Positions 18,160 through 27,107 are shown, counted from the stretch's first letter. The stretch: DNA of 64,000 nt from Anaerolineae bacterium (GCA_022822545.1 JAJEBE010000021.1:112491-176490); one strand, 5' to 3'. The notes: generated by a model not told the origin, from the sequence alone. Translations and numbers: made by a program.

Positions 18160-19389
18160 TCAGGAACGATAATCGCCATTAATGGAAATATATTCGTGGC
18201 TGATATCACAGGTCCAGATGGTCGCGCGCCCGGCGCCGATGCCGCAATCCAGCGTGAATGTCATCGAGGGCTGTGCCATGATGGCGGCGGCATCTGCTTC
18301 CTCATAGTCTGTCGGCATGCCTCCGCTGAATATCTTCAGTCCGCCACCCCCGTCCGAAGCCGCCTCGCCGGCCGCCAGCGACAAGGAGCTGCGATCAGGA
18401 TCAAAAGCCGTGCCGGCCCGGCCTGCTGCCGCAACGATCCGTCCCCAATTCGCATCGCTGCCGTAAAATGCCGACTTGGTCAGCACCGAGGCGCCAATGG
18501 TCTGCCCGATTCGCTCGGCATCTGCTTCCGTGGCCGCGTTGATGACATCCAGCGTGACAAATTTCGTGACGCCTTCGCCATCCCGCACGACTTCCTGCGC
18601 CAGATATCGGGTCAAGGCGTCCAAGGCGCTCTGAAACTCGCTCAACTCGTCTCCGGTCGAGAGCGATACGCCGCTCATTCCGTTTGACAGCAAGAGCACG
18701 GTATCGTTTGTGCTTGTGTCGCCATCAACCACGATCCGGTTGAAGCTCTGCTGCGCCGATTGCCGCAGGCTCTCTTGCGCGTCAGACACGGTCAATCCTG
18801 CATCTGTGACGATCACACTGAGCATGGTCGCCATATTCGGCGCGATCATGCCCGCGCCCTTGACAATGCCCGCAATGGTATAGTTGCCGCCCGCAGTTTC
18901 CACCTTGACGGATCCGAGTTTCGGGCGCGTGTCAGTTGTCATGATTGCGGCGGCTGTCGCCCGCCAGTCCGAGCCCAGATTCGCGCCGGCCAGTTCAACT
19001 CCGCGTGCAATCTTCTTCATTGGCAGATGCGTGCCGATGACACCGGTCGACATCACCAGCACCTGCTCCGCCGCGACACCCACGGCTTCCGCCACCATTT
19101 CCGCTGTCGACCGCGCGTTCTCCAAGCCGATTGTCCCGGTACAGGCATTCGCGCTGACGGTGTTTGTCGCGACCGCACGAATGCCCTCGGAATTATGAGC
19201 CAAACGCTCCGTGTCCAGGAGCACCGGCGCCGCTTTCACCTTGTTCCGCGTGAATACGCCAGCCGCCGCGCAATCGACCTCGCTGAGCACCAGCGAAAAG
19301 TCCAGAGCGCCATCTTTCTTCAAGCCAGCATGGACACCGGCAACCTGAAACCCGGCGACCGAATCAATCGTGGGACTAATCTCCGGCAT
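18160..19389 (-). CDS. argJ: Bifunctional ornithine acetyltransferase / N-acetylglutamate synthase
   Basis: 409 residues, normal ArgJ length. The self-cleavage site KGAGMIAPNMATML places the nucleophilic threonine at about residue 188, which would split the chain into alpha and beta subunits. Other family marks are FTRNKVKAAPVLL, NANACTGT-like (SANACTGTIGLE) and DGDTSTNDTVLLLSNG. It transfers acetyl from N-acetylornithine to glutamate, closing the acetyl cycle; no argA or argE is seen in the window. The start overlaps argD by 14 bases. Whether it also uses acetyl-CoA cannot be read from sequence alone. Confidence 0.97.
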   Translation of the reverse strand: MPEISPTIDSVAGFQVAGVHAGLKKDGALDFSLVLSEVDCAAAGVFTRNKVKAAPVLLDTERLAHNSEGIRAVATNTVSANACTGTIGLENARSTAEMVAEAVGVAAEQVLVMSTGVIGTHLPMKKIARGVELAGANLGSDWRATAAAIMTTDTRPKLGSVKVETAGGNYTIAGIVKGAGMIAPNMATMLSVIVTDAGLTVSDAQESLRQSAQQSFNRIVVDGDTSTNDTVLLLSNGMSGVSLSTGDELSEFQSALDALTRYLAQEVVRDGEGVTKFVTLDVINAATEADAERIGQTIGASVLTKSAFYGSDANWGRIVAAAGRAGTAFDPDRSSLSLAAGEAASDGGGGLKIFSGGMPTDYEEADAAAIMAQPSMTFTLDCGIGAGRATIWTCDISHEYISINGDYRS

Positions 19390-20578
19390 CTATACCCTCC
19401 AGGATCAAAGTCAGTTTTTCGATCAGCTCGTCCACATGCTTTTTCTCCACGATCAGCGGCGGCACGAAGCGAATCACATTACTGCCCGAGCTCACCAGCA
19501 ACAAACCGTGTTCATAACCCGCATTCACAATGCTGGCCGGCGCCACGTCCAGTTCGATGCCCGCCATGAGTCCGCGTCCGCGCACATCCTTGATATGCGG
19601 GCTGTTGATCTCAGACAAGCGCTCAATCAGGTACTCGCCAACCTCCTTGACATGCTCCATGAAACCCGGGCTCAGCACCCGATTGACCACGACTTCCGCC
19701 GCCCGCATCACCACCGCGCCACCGGAAAATGTCGAGCCGTGGTCGCCGGGGCTCATCGCGGCCGCCACCTCGTCCGTGGTGAGGATCGCGCCAATCGGCA
19801 AACCGCCGGCCAACGGCTTCGCCAGTGTCATGATATCCGGCGAAATCCCGGCGAAGCTATGCGCCCAAAGTTCACCCGTGCGCCCCAAGCCACACTGAAT
19901 TTCATCAAAGATCAACGTGGCCCCATGCTCGTCACATAGTTGCCGCAACGCTTGCAGGAATTCCGCCGTCGCCACGTTGATGCCGCCTTCGCCTTGGATC
20001 GGCTCGATGATCACCGCGACCGTGTCTCCGTCGATGACTTCTTTCGCGCTGTCTACGCTGTTGAATTCACCCACGACAGCGCCAGGCACCATCGGCTTGA
20101 ATGGTGTCTGATACTTCTCCTTCGGGGTGATCGCCAATGCGCCCATCGTCCGTCCGTGAAAGGCTTCGGTGAAACTGACCACCTTCGTCTTATTAGGATT
20201 TTCCTTGACGTAGGCCAGCTTCCGCGCGAACTTCAGCGCGCCTTCGTTTGCCTCAGCGCCGCTATTGCAGAAATAAGCCTTGTCAGCAAAGGAATTCGTA
20301 CAAAGCAATTCGGCCAGTTCAACCATCGCCTGCGTGTGATACAAGCCGCTAACGTGGATCAAGCCGGTGCCCATCTGATTGCCGACCACGTCCATCAATT
20401 CCTTGTCGCCATAACCCAAGGCATTGACGGCGATGCCGGCCACCCAATCGGTATAGGCTTTGCCGTCCGCGTCATAGACGGTGACGCCCTCCCCGCGCGC
20501 CAAAACGAAATCTGGCCGGGCCGCGACCGGAACACTGTACTGCTGATCTTTCTGAATCACTTCCGCTGTTATTGACAT
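19376..20578 (-). CDS. argD: Acetylornithine aminotransferase
   Basis: 400 residues, class III PLP aminotransferase. Recognisable parts are ARGEGVTVYDADGKAYTDWV at the N-terminus, FCNSGAEANEGALKFARK, SFTEAFHGRTMGAL, the cofactor-contacting LIFDEIQCGLGRTG and the Schiff-base lysine in TLAKPLAGGLPIGAI. It makes N-acetylornithine from N-acetylglutamate semialdehyde. It lies 21 bases after argB. A second class III enzyme, lysJ, is encoded at 60.4 kb; operon context assigns this one to arginine. Confidence 0.96.
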   Translation of the reverse strand: MSITAEVIQKDQQYSVPVAARPDFVLARGEGVTVYDADGKAYTDWVAGIAVNALGYGDKELMDVVGNQMGTGLIHVSGLYHTQAMVELAELLCTNSFADKAYFCNSGAEANEGALKFARKLAYVKENPNKTKVVSFTEAFHGRTMGALAITPKEKYQTPFKPMVPGAVVGEFNSVDSAKEVIDGDTVAVIIEPIQGEGGINVATAEFLQALRQLCDEHGATLIFDEIQCGLGRTGELWAHSFAGISPDIMTLAKPLAGGLPIGAILTTDEVAAAMSPGDHGSTFSGGAVVMRAAEVVVNRVLSPGFMEHVKEVGEYLIERLSEINSPHIKDVRGRGLMAGIELDVAPASIVNAGYEHGLLLVSSGSNVIRFVPPLIVEKKHVDELIEKLTLILEGIDAGD

Positions 20579-20599
20579 GCTTTTCCTCTTGCTTAGCCT

Positions 20600-21346
20600 T
20601 CAAACAAATGTCGTGCCGCCATTGCCGGCCCAACCGTCAAGATCCGATATCACTACCTGCTTTGCCCCAGCCGAAAGGACGTCCAAAGCGGTTCTAACTT
20701 TAGGTATCATCCCGCCGCTGATTACGCCAGCGGCAATCAAAGTTTCTGCTTCTGCGCGCGTCATCCTTGCCACGCGCTCGCCATCAACCAGGACACCGGC
20801 GACATTTGAAATGAATATCACCTTGTCGGCCGAAATCGCCTCCGCCAGCGCTCCCGTCACAGGATCGGCATTCAGATTATAATTGCTGCTTGCCCCGCCG
20901 CTGACGGGCGCAATGACCGGCGTCGCCCCAAGCGACAGAATATCGCAAATTACCTCGCCCCGCACCAACTCTACTTCGCCCGTATAGCCCATATCCTGGG
21001 CGTCGTGCCGCATCTGTCGCGCCCGCACCAATCCTCGATCCACCCCCGACAAGCCCGCCGCGTCAACGCCCGCGTTTAAGAGATGACGCACCAGCCGTTT
21101 GTTGACCAAACCGCAGAGAACCATCTCCACCAGCGCCAGTGAATCGGCATCGGTCACGCGCAGGCCATCTACATAACGCGGCTCAATCCCAAGTTTCTCC
21201 TGCAGCCGCGTAATCTCTTTCCCGCCGCCGTGCACGATGACCAGGCGCTCATCGCTCTCCGCCACGATGCGCGCGAATTTCCGCAGCAAAACCTCATCAT
21301 CGAGGCAATGCCCGGAAATCTTGACGACCGTTGTCTTCTCTCCCAC
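20600..21346 (-). CDS. argB: Acetylglutamate kinase
   Basis: 248 residues, amino-acid kinase family. The N-terminal KISGHCL and VIVHGGGKEI loops bind ATP phosphates; NYNLNADPVTGALAEAISAD is the acetylglutamate/ADP region; ISNVAGVL and GGMIPKV are also typical. It phosphorylates N-acetylglutamate, usually the feedback-controlled step. The N-terminal helix linked to arginine-inhibited hexameric forms is not evident, so this may be an arginine-insensitive kinase with control placed on transcription instead (inference). Its start overlaps the argC stop by one base. Confidence 0.96.
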   Translation of the reverse strand: MGEKTTVVKISGHCLDDEVLLRKFARIVAESDERLVIVHGGGKEITRLQEKLGIEPRYVDGLRVTDADSLALVEMVLCGLVNKRLVRHLLNAGVDAAGLSGVDRGLVRARQMRHDAQDMGYTGEVELVRGEVICDILSLGATPVIAPVSGGASSNYNLNADPVTGALAEAISADKVIFISNVAGVLVDGERVARMTRAEAETLIAAGVISGGMIPKVRTALDVLSAGAKQVVISDLDGWAGNGGTTFV

Positions 21347-22347
21347 TAGATTAACCCTAGCGTCTCATCCACACCGAACATCAAGTTCATGTTCTGTACC
21401 GCCTGGCTGGCCGCGCCTTTGCGCAGGTTGTCCGTGACGCTCGTGATGTGAGCGTAGCGCTCCAATACCGGCGTGATGCTGATAACGCACTTGTTGGTCT
21501 TGACCGCATGCTTAAGCGTCGACTGCTCCCCCGGAGGCAAGACATCCACCAGCGCCTCGCCAGCAAACACTTCGGCATAGGCGTCATGCAGCTCATCGCT
21601 CGCCATCGAATCGTTCAACTGCACATAGATGCTCGCCATCAGCCCCCGATCCACCGGCAGGAGGTGCGGACAAAAGATCACAGGCCCCATATCCCCATCA
21701 AGCTTATGCGCTTCCTGTTCCAACTCGCCGACGTGGCGATGCGAGCGACCGGTCTTGTATGGGATCAGATTGCCATACACCTCGGCAAAATGCGTCGTCA
21801 AAGATGGCTTCCGTCCCGCGCCGGTCACACCCGATTTCGCGTCGACAATGATCGGCACGCCGCGCTCCAGGGCAGCGAACCGCAGCAGAGGATACAAGCC
21901 AAGCAAGGCGGTCGTCGGATAGCATCCCGGCGTCGCAACGATATCAGCATGGCGGATACGCGCGCGATTGATCTCCGGCAAGCCATAAGGCGTCGGAAGC
22001 AATTCCGGATGCGGATGCGGCGTGTCATATGAGCGCGCATAAGCTTCAGGCGTATCCAAGCGCAGATCCGCTGACAGATCCACCACCTTGATGCCCGTCT
22101 CAACGCCCCTCTTGGCCACCACAGCCGAAGCTTTGTGAGGCAAAGCGAGGAATATCACAGCCACATCCGCCAGCGAAACTTCGGCGGGCGATACAAAATA
22201 CAGGTCCGTTCCCGGCGCCGGTTCACCAACGTAGCTATTGGATGTAGCGAAAACCAAATCGATCTGCGGGTGTCCGGCAAGAATCTCAACCAGATCAAGC
22301 CCGGCATAACCGGAACCGCCAAACACGCCCGCTCGTATTCTTTTCAT
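21346..22347 (-). CDS. argC: N-acetyl-gamma-glutamyl-phosphate reductase
   Basis: 333 residues. I choose the ATG at 22347 (MKRIRAGVFGGSGYAG), 8 nt after GGAGG; a longer TTG-initiated frame would begin inside the attenuator T-run. The Rossmann loop is GVFGGSGYAGLDLV and the catalytic cysteine lies in VATPGCYPTTALLGLYPL. The C-terminal domain includes PHLLPVDRGLMASIYVQL. It reduces N-acetylglutamyl phosphate to the semialdehyde. It is the first structural gene of the eight-gene arg-car-hpt-cca operon and directly follows a leader peptide and terminator. lysY at 58.5 kb is its paralogue. Confidence 0.97.
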   Translation of the reverse strand: MKRIRAGVFGGSGYAGLDLVEILAGHPQIDLVFATSNSYVGEPAPGTDLYFVSPAEVSLADVAVIFLALPHKASAVVAKRGVETGIKVVDLSADLRLDTPEAYARSYDTPHPHPELLPTPYGLPEINRARIRHADIVATPGCYPTTALLGLYPLLRFAALERGVPIIVDAKSGVTGAGRKPSLTTHFAEVYGNLIPYKTGRSHRHVGELEQEAHKLDGDMGPVIFCPHLLPVDRGLMASIYVQLNDSMASDELHDAYAEVFAGEALVDVLPPGEQSTLKHAVKTNKCVISITPVLERYAHITSVTDNLRKGAASQAVQNMNLMFGVDETLGLI

Positions 22348-22366
22348 CAGCATCACCTCCACCAAC

Positions 22367-22398
22367 AAAAAACCCTGACCGCTATATCGAGATCAGGG
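22367..22398 (-). terminator. Attenuator terminator in front of argC
   Basis: On the minus strand CCCTGATC pairs with GGTCAGGG (8 bp, one G-U) around a 10-nt loop, followed by six T. It ends 19 bases before the argC ATG, so it lies inside the operon leader rather than at a gene end. Confidence 0.9.
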
Positions 22399-22461
22399 CG
22401 TATTTACCAGTTTGAGTCAAACGTCATATCAGCAACACAAAAATGCCACACTGAACTCGAT
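22386..22461 (-). promoter_or_regulatory. Arginine attenuator: antiterminator pairing region
   Basis: On the minus strand ATCGAGTTCAG (22451-22461) can pair at 10 of 11 positions with CTGATCTCGAT (22386-22396), which includes most of the 5' terminator arm. The same upstream strand can instead join a local hairpin with ACACGAA and GTGT. A ribosome stalled on the Arg codons at 22474-22482 would cover that hairpin's first arm and leave the antiterminator free. Pairings were found by eye and not energy-tested. Confidence 0.65.
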
Positions 22462-22515
22462 TCGTGTAAACGGGCGGCGCCTGACTTCCGGAACAACTGA
22501 TGACGCGTGAGACAT
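22429..22515 (-). CDS. Arginine leader peptide
   Basis: A 28-codon ORF between the promoter and the argC terminator. The peptide contains EVRRRPFTR: three consecutive Arg codons (AGG CGC CGC) and a fourth, CGA, four codons later. The start ATG is preceded by AAAGGGAAG. Four Arg codons in seven positions, plus the terminator downstream and a competing pairing, are the hallmarks of leader-peptide attenuation as known for his, leu, thr and trp operons. Its ribosome stalling under arginine shortage would favour read-through into argC. Confidence 0.75.
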   Translation of the reverse strand: MSHASSVVPEVRRRPFTRIEFSVAFLCC

Positions 22516-22544
22516 AATTCTCTGCTTCCCTTTGCAATAACGGC

Positions 22545-22573
22545 ATTGTAGATAAAGCGACGCGTTAAGTCAA
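22545..22573 (-). promoter_or_regulatory. Strong sigma70 promoter of the arginine operon
   Basis: Minus-strand TTGACT and TACAAT with an exact 17-base spacer. Transcription should begin near 22538, giving a leader of roughly 190 nt before argC. Confidence 0.85.
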
Positions 22574-22590
22574 CTGACCGCCAAGACCTT

Positions 22591-22604
22591 ATGCAAAATT
22601 GCAT
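22591..22604. promoter_or_regulatory. Palindrome upstream of the arg promoter
   Basis: ATGCAA-AA-TTGCAT forms a perfect 6-bp inverted repeat 18 bases upstream of the -35 box. It could bind a dimeric regulator; it does not match the usual ArgR box (TGAAT arms). The site may be chance. Confidence 0.3.
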
Positions 22605-22841
22605 TTTCATTGTGCAATCTATACGACGATTCGCGCCGGAAGCACGCTCATGACCGTATATAATTCTAAGCTGCGCCGGCTCTCTTCCGCTACCGGGTAT
22701 CATGCGCTCATTTCGACAGATGCCAGAATCATCATAATTCCCTGCGCTGCGATTCATCTGTTTCCACCAACCACGATCGCGGTGAAATCAAAGCGCTTTG
22801 GGAGCGATCTCAGTGGCATTATATCAATGTTTGTGAAAAAC

Positions 22842-22870
22842 TTGACAAGTAATTGAATAGGCGTTAAATT
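22842..22870 (+). promoter_or_regulatory. Strong sigma70 promoter for rpoD
   Basis: TTGACA and TAAATT with a 17-base spacer. The transcript would have a leader of about 230 nt (22877-23108) before rpoD; I see no convincing gene in that leader. The stretch 22605-22841 between this and the arg promoter holds no gene I can support. Confidence 0.8.
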
Positions 22871-23108
22871 GTTTTTTGGGACGTGCGACGCTTGTATTCT
22901 TGAAGTGTTTCAGTTGCGTCCGGCGGGAACGACGTCTTAAATCCCGCAAGACGCGAGACCATTGCTGCCAACCGCTGTATAACGTTTGGGAACGGCTGTT
23001 AATGGAAAGTGACGCAATCGCTAGGAGGTTTCATTTCTTCGCGGATGGGACCCGTGTTAAACTGCGTTAATCTAGCAGTGATAGTTTCCTAATCAGAAAG
23101 GCGTGTCA

Positions 23109-24404
23109 GTGGTAGCAGTTTTGGATAACGTAACGGATTTGACCCAGCGGGAAGCGATTCTAAAGCGGTTAACTGAAAAGTCTCGCGCGAGCGGTTTCGT
23201 CACCTATAGCGACATTCTCGAGTTGCTGCCGGATGTCGAAGGCGATGTGGACCTGCTCGACGACCTCATGGACAGCCTGCTGGAAGCCGGTATTGAGGTG
23301 ATTCCAGCGCCCGCGAAAGTCGATGAGGAAGAAGTTGACGGCGCCAAAGACGAAAAGCCGCACACCGATACGTTGTCCGCCGAACCTGCTGAAGACGAAG
23401 ACGACGAGCGTGACGCTCTTCTCAAGGTCCTCAAGAAAGATCTGACCGCCGATGCCGGCTACCAGGCCGCCCTCGATACTGATGATGTGGTCGGTCTCTA
23501 TTTGAAGGAAGCCGGCCGCGTCCCGCTCTTGACTGCCGAAGAAGAAGTGATGCTGGCCAAACGCATGGAAGCCGCGGAATTCGCGCGCGAGCGTTTGGAA
23601 GTTGCCGAAACTACGCGCATCGAAGTCTTGACCTGGAGCGAGGAGCAGGGCTTGCGCGAGACACTGATGGACGGCGAACGCGCGCAAGAGCATCTCATTC
23701 GCGCCAACGCCCGTCTGGTCATCAGCGTCGCCAAGAAATACATCGGCCGCGGGGTGCCTTTCCTGGATCTGATTCAGGAAGGCAATATCGGGCTTATCCG
23801 CGCCACCAACAAATTCGAATACCAACGCGGACACAAATTCAGCACCTATGCCACCTGGTGGATTCGGCAGGCCGTTAGCCGCGCCGTCGCCGATCAAGGC
23901 CGAACCATTCGTGTGCCCGTCCATATGGGCGATCAGCTAAATCGCATGCGCCGCGTTCAACTGCAATTGCTGCAAGAACTCGGGCGCGAGCCTAAGATTG
24001 ACGAATTGGCGCACGGAATGGATACCACGCCGGACAAGGTGGAAAACTTGCTGGAAATCTCCCGCCGGCCGGTTAGCCTGGAAACGCCAATCGATGATGA
24101 AGGCGATTCCACCTTTGGCGATTTCGTGGAAGACAGCAATAGCCCGGCGCCATCGGAAGAAGTGGCGACCCACCTGCTGCATACTCAATTGCAGCAGGCG
24201 CTCGACAAACTGCCCGACCGCGAAGCGCAAATCTTGCGGCTTCGTTATGGCTTGGCCGATGGTCGAGTTTATACGCTGGAAGAGGTCGGCCAGACGATCG
24301 GCGTCACGCGCGAACGTGTGCGTCAGTTGGAAGCGCAAGCGCTCAACCGCCTGCGCCAATCATCGGCCCACGTGATCCTCAAGGATTATCTCTACGAAAT
24401 ATAA
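23109..24404 (+). CDS. rpoD: Primary sigma factor RpoD (sigma70)
   Basis: 431 residues from the GTG at 23109, which lies 7 nt after AAAGG; an in-frame GTG at 23103 is too close to that site. A region 1.1-like N-terminus (about 15-65) and an acidic linker (about 80-105) precede region 1.2 ([18 protein letters not shown]). Region 2 contains [35 protein letters not shown] and the -10 recognition helix [20 protein letters not shown]; regions 3 and 4 follow, ending with [20 protein letters not shown] for the -35 box. It is monocistronic, with its own strong promoter and terminator. It is the housekeeping sigma that should read the TTGACA/TATAAT promoters seen in the window. Confidence 0.97.
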   Translation: MVAVLDNVTDLTQREAILKRLTEKSRASGFVTYSDILELLPDVEGDVDLLDDLMDSLLEAGIEVIPAPAKVDEEEVDGAKDEKPHTDTLSAEPAEDEDDERDALLKVLKKDLTADAGYQAALDTDDVVGLYLKEAGRVPLLTAEEEVMLAKRMEAAEFARERLEVAETTRIEVLTWSEEQGLRETLMDGERAQEHLIRANARLVISVAKKYIGRGVPFLDLIQEGNIGLIRATNKFEYQRGHKFSTYATWWIRQAVSRAVADQGRTIRVPVHMGDQLNRMRRVQLQLLQELGREPKIDELAHGMDTTPDKVENLLEISRRPVSLETPIDDEGDSTFGDFVEDSNSPAPSEEVATHLLHTQLQQALDKLPDREAQILRLRYGLADGRVYTLEEVGQTIGVTRERVRQLEAQALNRLRQSSAHVILKDYLYEI

Positions 24405-24451
24405 CCCTAGAGACTTGTCAACCTTGGTAAATCACTACACCATGACAAGCA

Positions 24452-24491
24452 AAAGGCTCCACACGCTTCTTGTGCCCGGAGCTTTTCTTTT
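24452..24491 (+). terminator. Rho-independent terminator after rpoD
   Basis: AAGGCTCC pairs with GGAGCTTT (8 bp with one G-U), with a weaker inner ACAC/GTG stem, followed by TTTTCTTTT. It lies 47 bases after the rpoD stop. Confidence 0.8.
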
Positions 24492-24551
24492 GTCTGTAAG
24501 TCCCAGGCGAGAGCGCCGGCAACTTCCGACCGCCCGCCGAGGAGTCATCCG

Positions 24552-25115
24552 ATGAAGAACACGATGCTTGACCCGGCGCAACTCACATTCCGCGACGCGG
24601 TCGAAACGGACATACCGTATTGCCTGGCGCTTGACAGCGACTTCCAAACCGAGCACGTCTGGCAAATGACCGTGCAGGACGGCGGCGATGAAATACAAAT
24701 TAGCTGCCGCCGGCAACGCCTGCCTCGCCGCCTCGATTCGCGCCACGTCGCCTCACCGGAAAAGCTTGGGCTGGCCCTGCGCAGCGACTTCTGCTTTGTC
24801 GTGATCCAGGACAATGCCAGCAATCACTTGCTCGGTTATATTACCTTGCGTGTGGATGAGACGAGCCAAGCCGCCTATCTGCAGGATATCGTCATCGTCC
24901 GCGCTTATCGCCGCCGCAGTCTTGGCTCGCGCCTGGTGCACGTCGCGCGAATATGGGCCAGCGAGTTCCACCTGCGTCAAATCATATTTGAGATACCCAC
25001 GACCAATTATCCCTGTATCCTTTTCGCCCGAGCGCTGGGCTTTAACTTCTGCGGCTTTAACGATCATCACTTCGCCAATCGCGAGATCGCCGTCTTCTTC
25101 AGCTTGTCCATCTGA
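24552..25115 (+). CDS. GNAT-family N-acetyltransferase
   Basis: 187 residues. The opening LTFRDAVETDIPYCLALD is a GNAT N-terminus; LQDIVIVRAYRRRSLGSRLV is the acetyl-CoA binding element with RRSLGS in place of the commonest Q/RxxGxG/A; NYPCILFARALGFNFCGFND is the C-terminal strand region. It may acetylate a protein N-terminus, amine or amino acid; the substrate is not determinable. It stands alone after the rpoD terminator. An insertion around residues 40-75, rich in Arg, is unusual for the family. Confidence 0.82.
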   Translation: MKNTMLDPAQLTFRDAVETDIPYCLALDSDFQTEHVWQMTVQDGGDEIQISCRRQRLPRRLDSRHVASPEKLGLALRSDFCFVVIQDNASNHLLGYITLRVDETSQAAYLQDIVIVRAYRRRSLGSRLVHVARIWASEFHLRQIIFEIPTTNYPCILFARALGFNFCGFNDHHFANREIAVFFSLSI

Positions 25116-25187
25116 CCTCAATAAGCTTTTCGTTTTTTGCTAAACTAGAATCTGAAATCGGTACATCGTCGCGTCACGGGTACTCAG

Positions 25188-27107
25188 TTGATTCTGCTCA
25201 CCGCTCTACTACTGACTGTCAACGAAACGCTGACCGCGGGCAACGCTATCATCGCGGTCTCGCTGCTGCTCTTTAATCTCACACGCAATCTCAACAATCG
25301 CGTCGCCAAGACATCGGCGATCGTCCTCGCTTGCGTCACTGCCGCTTACGTCTCTGACGCTTTCATCGCGCTTGGACCGGAGAATACCGAACACGAGATC
25401 GCGTCACGCTTGCAATGGCTCGGCATCGCCTTTATTCCTGCAGCAATTTACCATCTCTCGGATGCCCTGCTCGCCACGACCGGCCTGCCCTCGCGCGGAA
25501 GACGCCGGCGTGTCATTCGCCTGCTCTATCTCATTGGCGCCGCCTTCCTGCTTTCAGCCGCTTTTTCGGATTCTCTCGTGCAATTCGTAACTGCGCAGGC
25601 TTCATTGAGCATTCAAGCCGGCGCCGTTTTCTATGTTTACCTGCTCTACTTCGGCCTCGCCAACGGCTTTGCCTTGTACAATGTGCAACGAGCGCGCAAA
25701 CGCTGCCGGACGCGCGCCACCGCACGCCGAATGGGCTACTTGCAGATCGCCTTCTTGACGCCCGCGCTGGGCATCTTCCCCTACTCGGTCCTTCTGAACC
25801 CCGGCGACGAGTTCTCAGTCTTCGGCCTGCTAGTCATTAACACCGCTAATATCATCATCATCTTGATGCTCTTCTTCCTCTCCTACCCGCTCTACTTCTT
25901 CGGCTCCGATATTCCCGACCGTCTGGTCAAGAAACAGCTTCTTGACTTCCTGCTGCGCGGACCCGCCACCGGGCTAATCGCCCTGGCCGTGCTCAACTTC
26001 ACCGCGCAAGCGACGCGCATCCTAGGCCTCTCCAGCGTAACTTTCACGCCACCCGCCGTCGTCGCCGCCGTGCTGCTTTGGCAGTGGTTCGTATCCCTAG
26101 CACTACCCTACTTTGAGAAATTCTTCATCTACCGCGACGAGGACGAAGCGCAGATCACCAAACTGCAAACACTCAGCGATCGAGTCCTGACACATAACGA
26201 CTTGACACAGTTCACGCTTGCCACGACCGAATCCATCTGCGATCACTTGCGTATTGACCGCGCCTTCGTCATCGGCTTTGAGCGAACCCAACCCGAGTTC
26301 ATCTGCAAGGTCGGCACGGTCGCTTTTGCCGATGCGGACCTCTTGGGAGATACCGCGCTGCTCCAGCAAATCTCCGAGTTCCCCGAAGAGCCGGGCGCAT
26401 CGCCCTTCGCCCCCTGGCAAGACTACGCGCTATTCCCGCTTTTGAGCCGCCGCGTAAGTAGCAACGGCGCAAAGGCGCTCACAATCGGCGTACTTGGCTT
26501 GCTCAATGAAAGTGGCGCCGTCTCCGAAGCAGTCGCGGATCCAGCCGGTCACTTTCAATCCTTGGTCGGCCGCCTCGAAACCAGCCTGGACGATATGCGC
26601 CTTCAAGCTGAGATATACAATCTGTTGGAAGGTCTGCTGCCGCAATTTCAAATGACCCGCTCACGCGCGGAACAAGTCGAATACCGGCAATTGGTCGCCT
26701 TGACACCGAATATCGATCTACTGCCAGATCGGGTGGAACTCTTCGAGCAAGTGCGTGCCGCCCTCCGTCATTATTGGGGCGGCTCCGGCATTTCGCAAAG
26801 CAATCTGCTCAACCTGAAGGTCGTTAGACAGCGCATGCGCAAAGACCAAGACACGCCGGTCAATGCCCTGCGCAAGCAACTCGCCGATGCCATCAACGAG
26901 CTGAAGCCTCACGGCGAGCGGAATTTGATGAGCCCGGAATGGACCCTGTTTAACATTCTTCAACTTCGCTTCCTGGAAAACAGACGCGTTCGCGAGGTGG
27001 CCAAGCGCCTCAGCATGAGCGAAGCCGACCTTTACCGCAAGCAGCGCGTCGCCATCGAAGCCGTTACTGACCTCCTACTCAAACAGGAACGCGAAATCCG
27101 TAGCTAG
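25188..27107 (+). CDS. Membrane sensor protein: 7-8 TM, GAF-like domain, C-terminal HTH
   Basis: 639 residues from a TTG start (start uncertain). The first ~310 residues hold seven or eight hydrophobic helices, resembling the 7TM sensor modules placed before histidine kinases. A GAF-like domain (about 335-475) includes LTQFTLATTESICDHLRIDR. There is no histidine-kinase or cyclase catalytic motif. The C-terminus (about 555-635) ends with NILQLRFLENRRVREVAKRL and SMSEADLYRKQRVAIEAV, which looks like a sigma region 4 or LuxR-type HTH. This suggests a one-component, membrane-bound transcription regulator. The signal and targets are unknown. It ends 161 bases before ftsK. Confidence 0.75.
   Translation: MILLTALLLTVNETLTAGNAIIAVSLLLFNLTRNLNNRVAKTSAIVLACVTAAYVSDAFIALGPENTEHEIASRLQWLGIAFIPAAIYHLSDALLATTGLPSRGRRRRVIRLLYLIGAAFLLSAAFSDSLVQFVTAQASLSIQAGAVFYVYLLYFGLANGFALYNVQRARKRCRTRATARRMGYLQIAFLTPALGIFPYSVLLNPGDEFSVFGLLVINTANIIIILMLFFLSYPLYFFGSDIPDRLVKKQLLDFLLRGPATGLIALAVLNFTAQATRILGLSSVTFTPPAVVAAVLLWQWFVSLALPYFEKFFIYRDEDEAQITKLQTLSDRVLTHNDLTQFTLATTESICDHLRIDRAFVIGFERTQPEFICKVGTVAFADADLLGDTALLQQISEFPEEPGASPFAPWQDYALFPLLSRRVSSNGAKALTIGVLGLLNESGAVSEAVADPAGHFQSLVGRLETSLDDMRLQAEIYNLLEGLLPQFQMTRSRAEQVEYRQLVALTPNIDLLPDRVELFEQVRAALRHYWGGSGISQSNLLNLKVVRQRMRKDQDTPVNALRKQLADAINELKPHGERNLMSPEWTLFNILQLRFLENRRVREVAKRLSMSEADLYRKQRVAIEAVTDLLLKQEREIRS

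Noticed and set aside
22599..22856. An 85-codon frame between the arg and rpoD promoters
   Set aside because: It overlaps the palindrome and the rpoD -35 box, has no ribosome site, and shows no coding-like composition.
22876..23070. A 64-codon frame in the rpoD leader
   Set aside because: It is rich in Arg and Cys, has no clear ribosome-binding site and resembles no family; the segment is better read as an untranslated leader.
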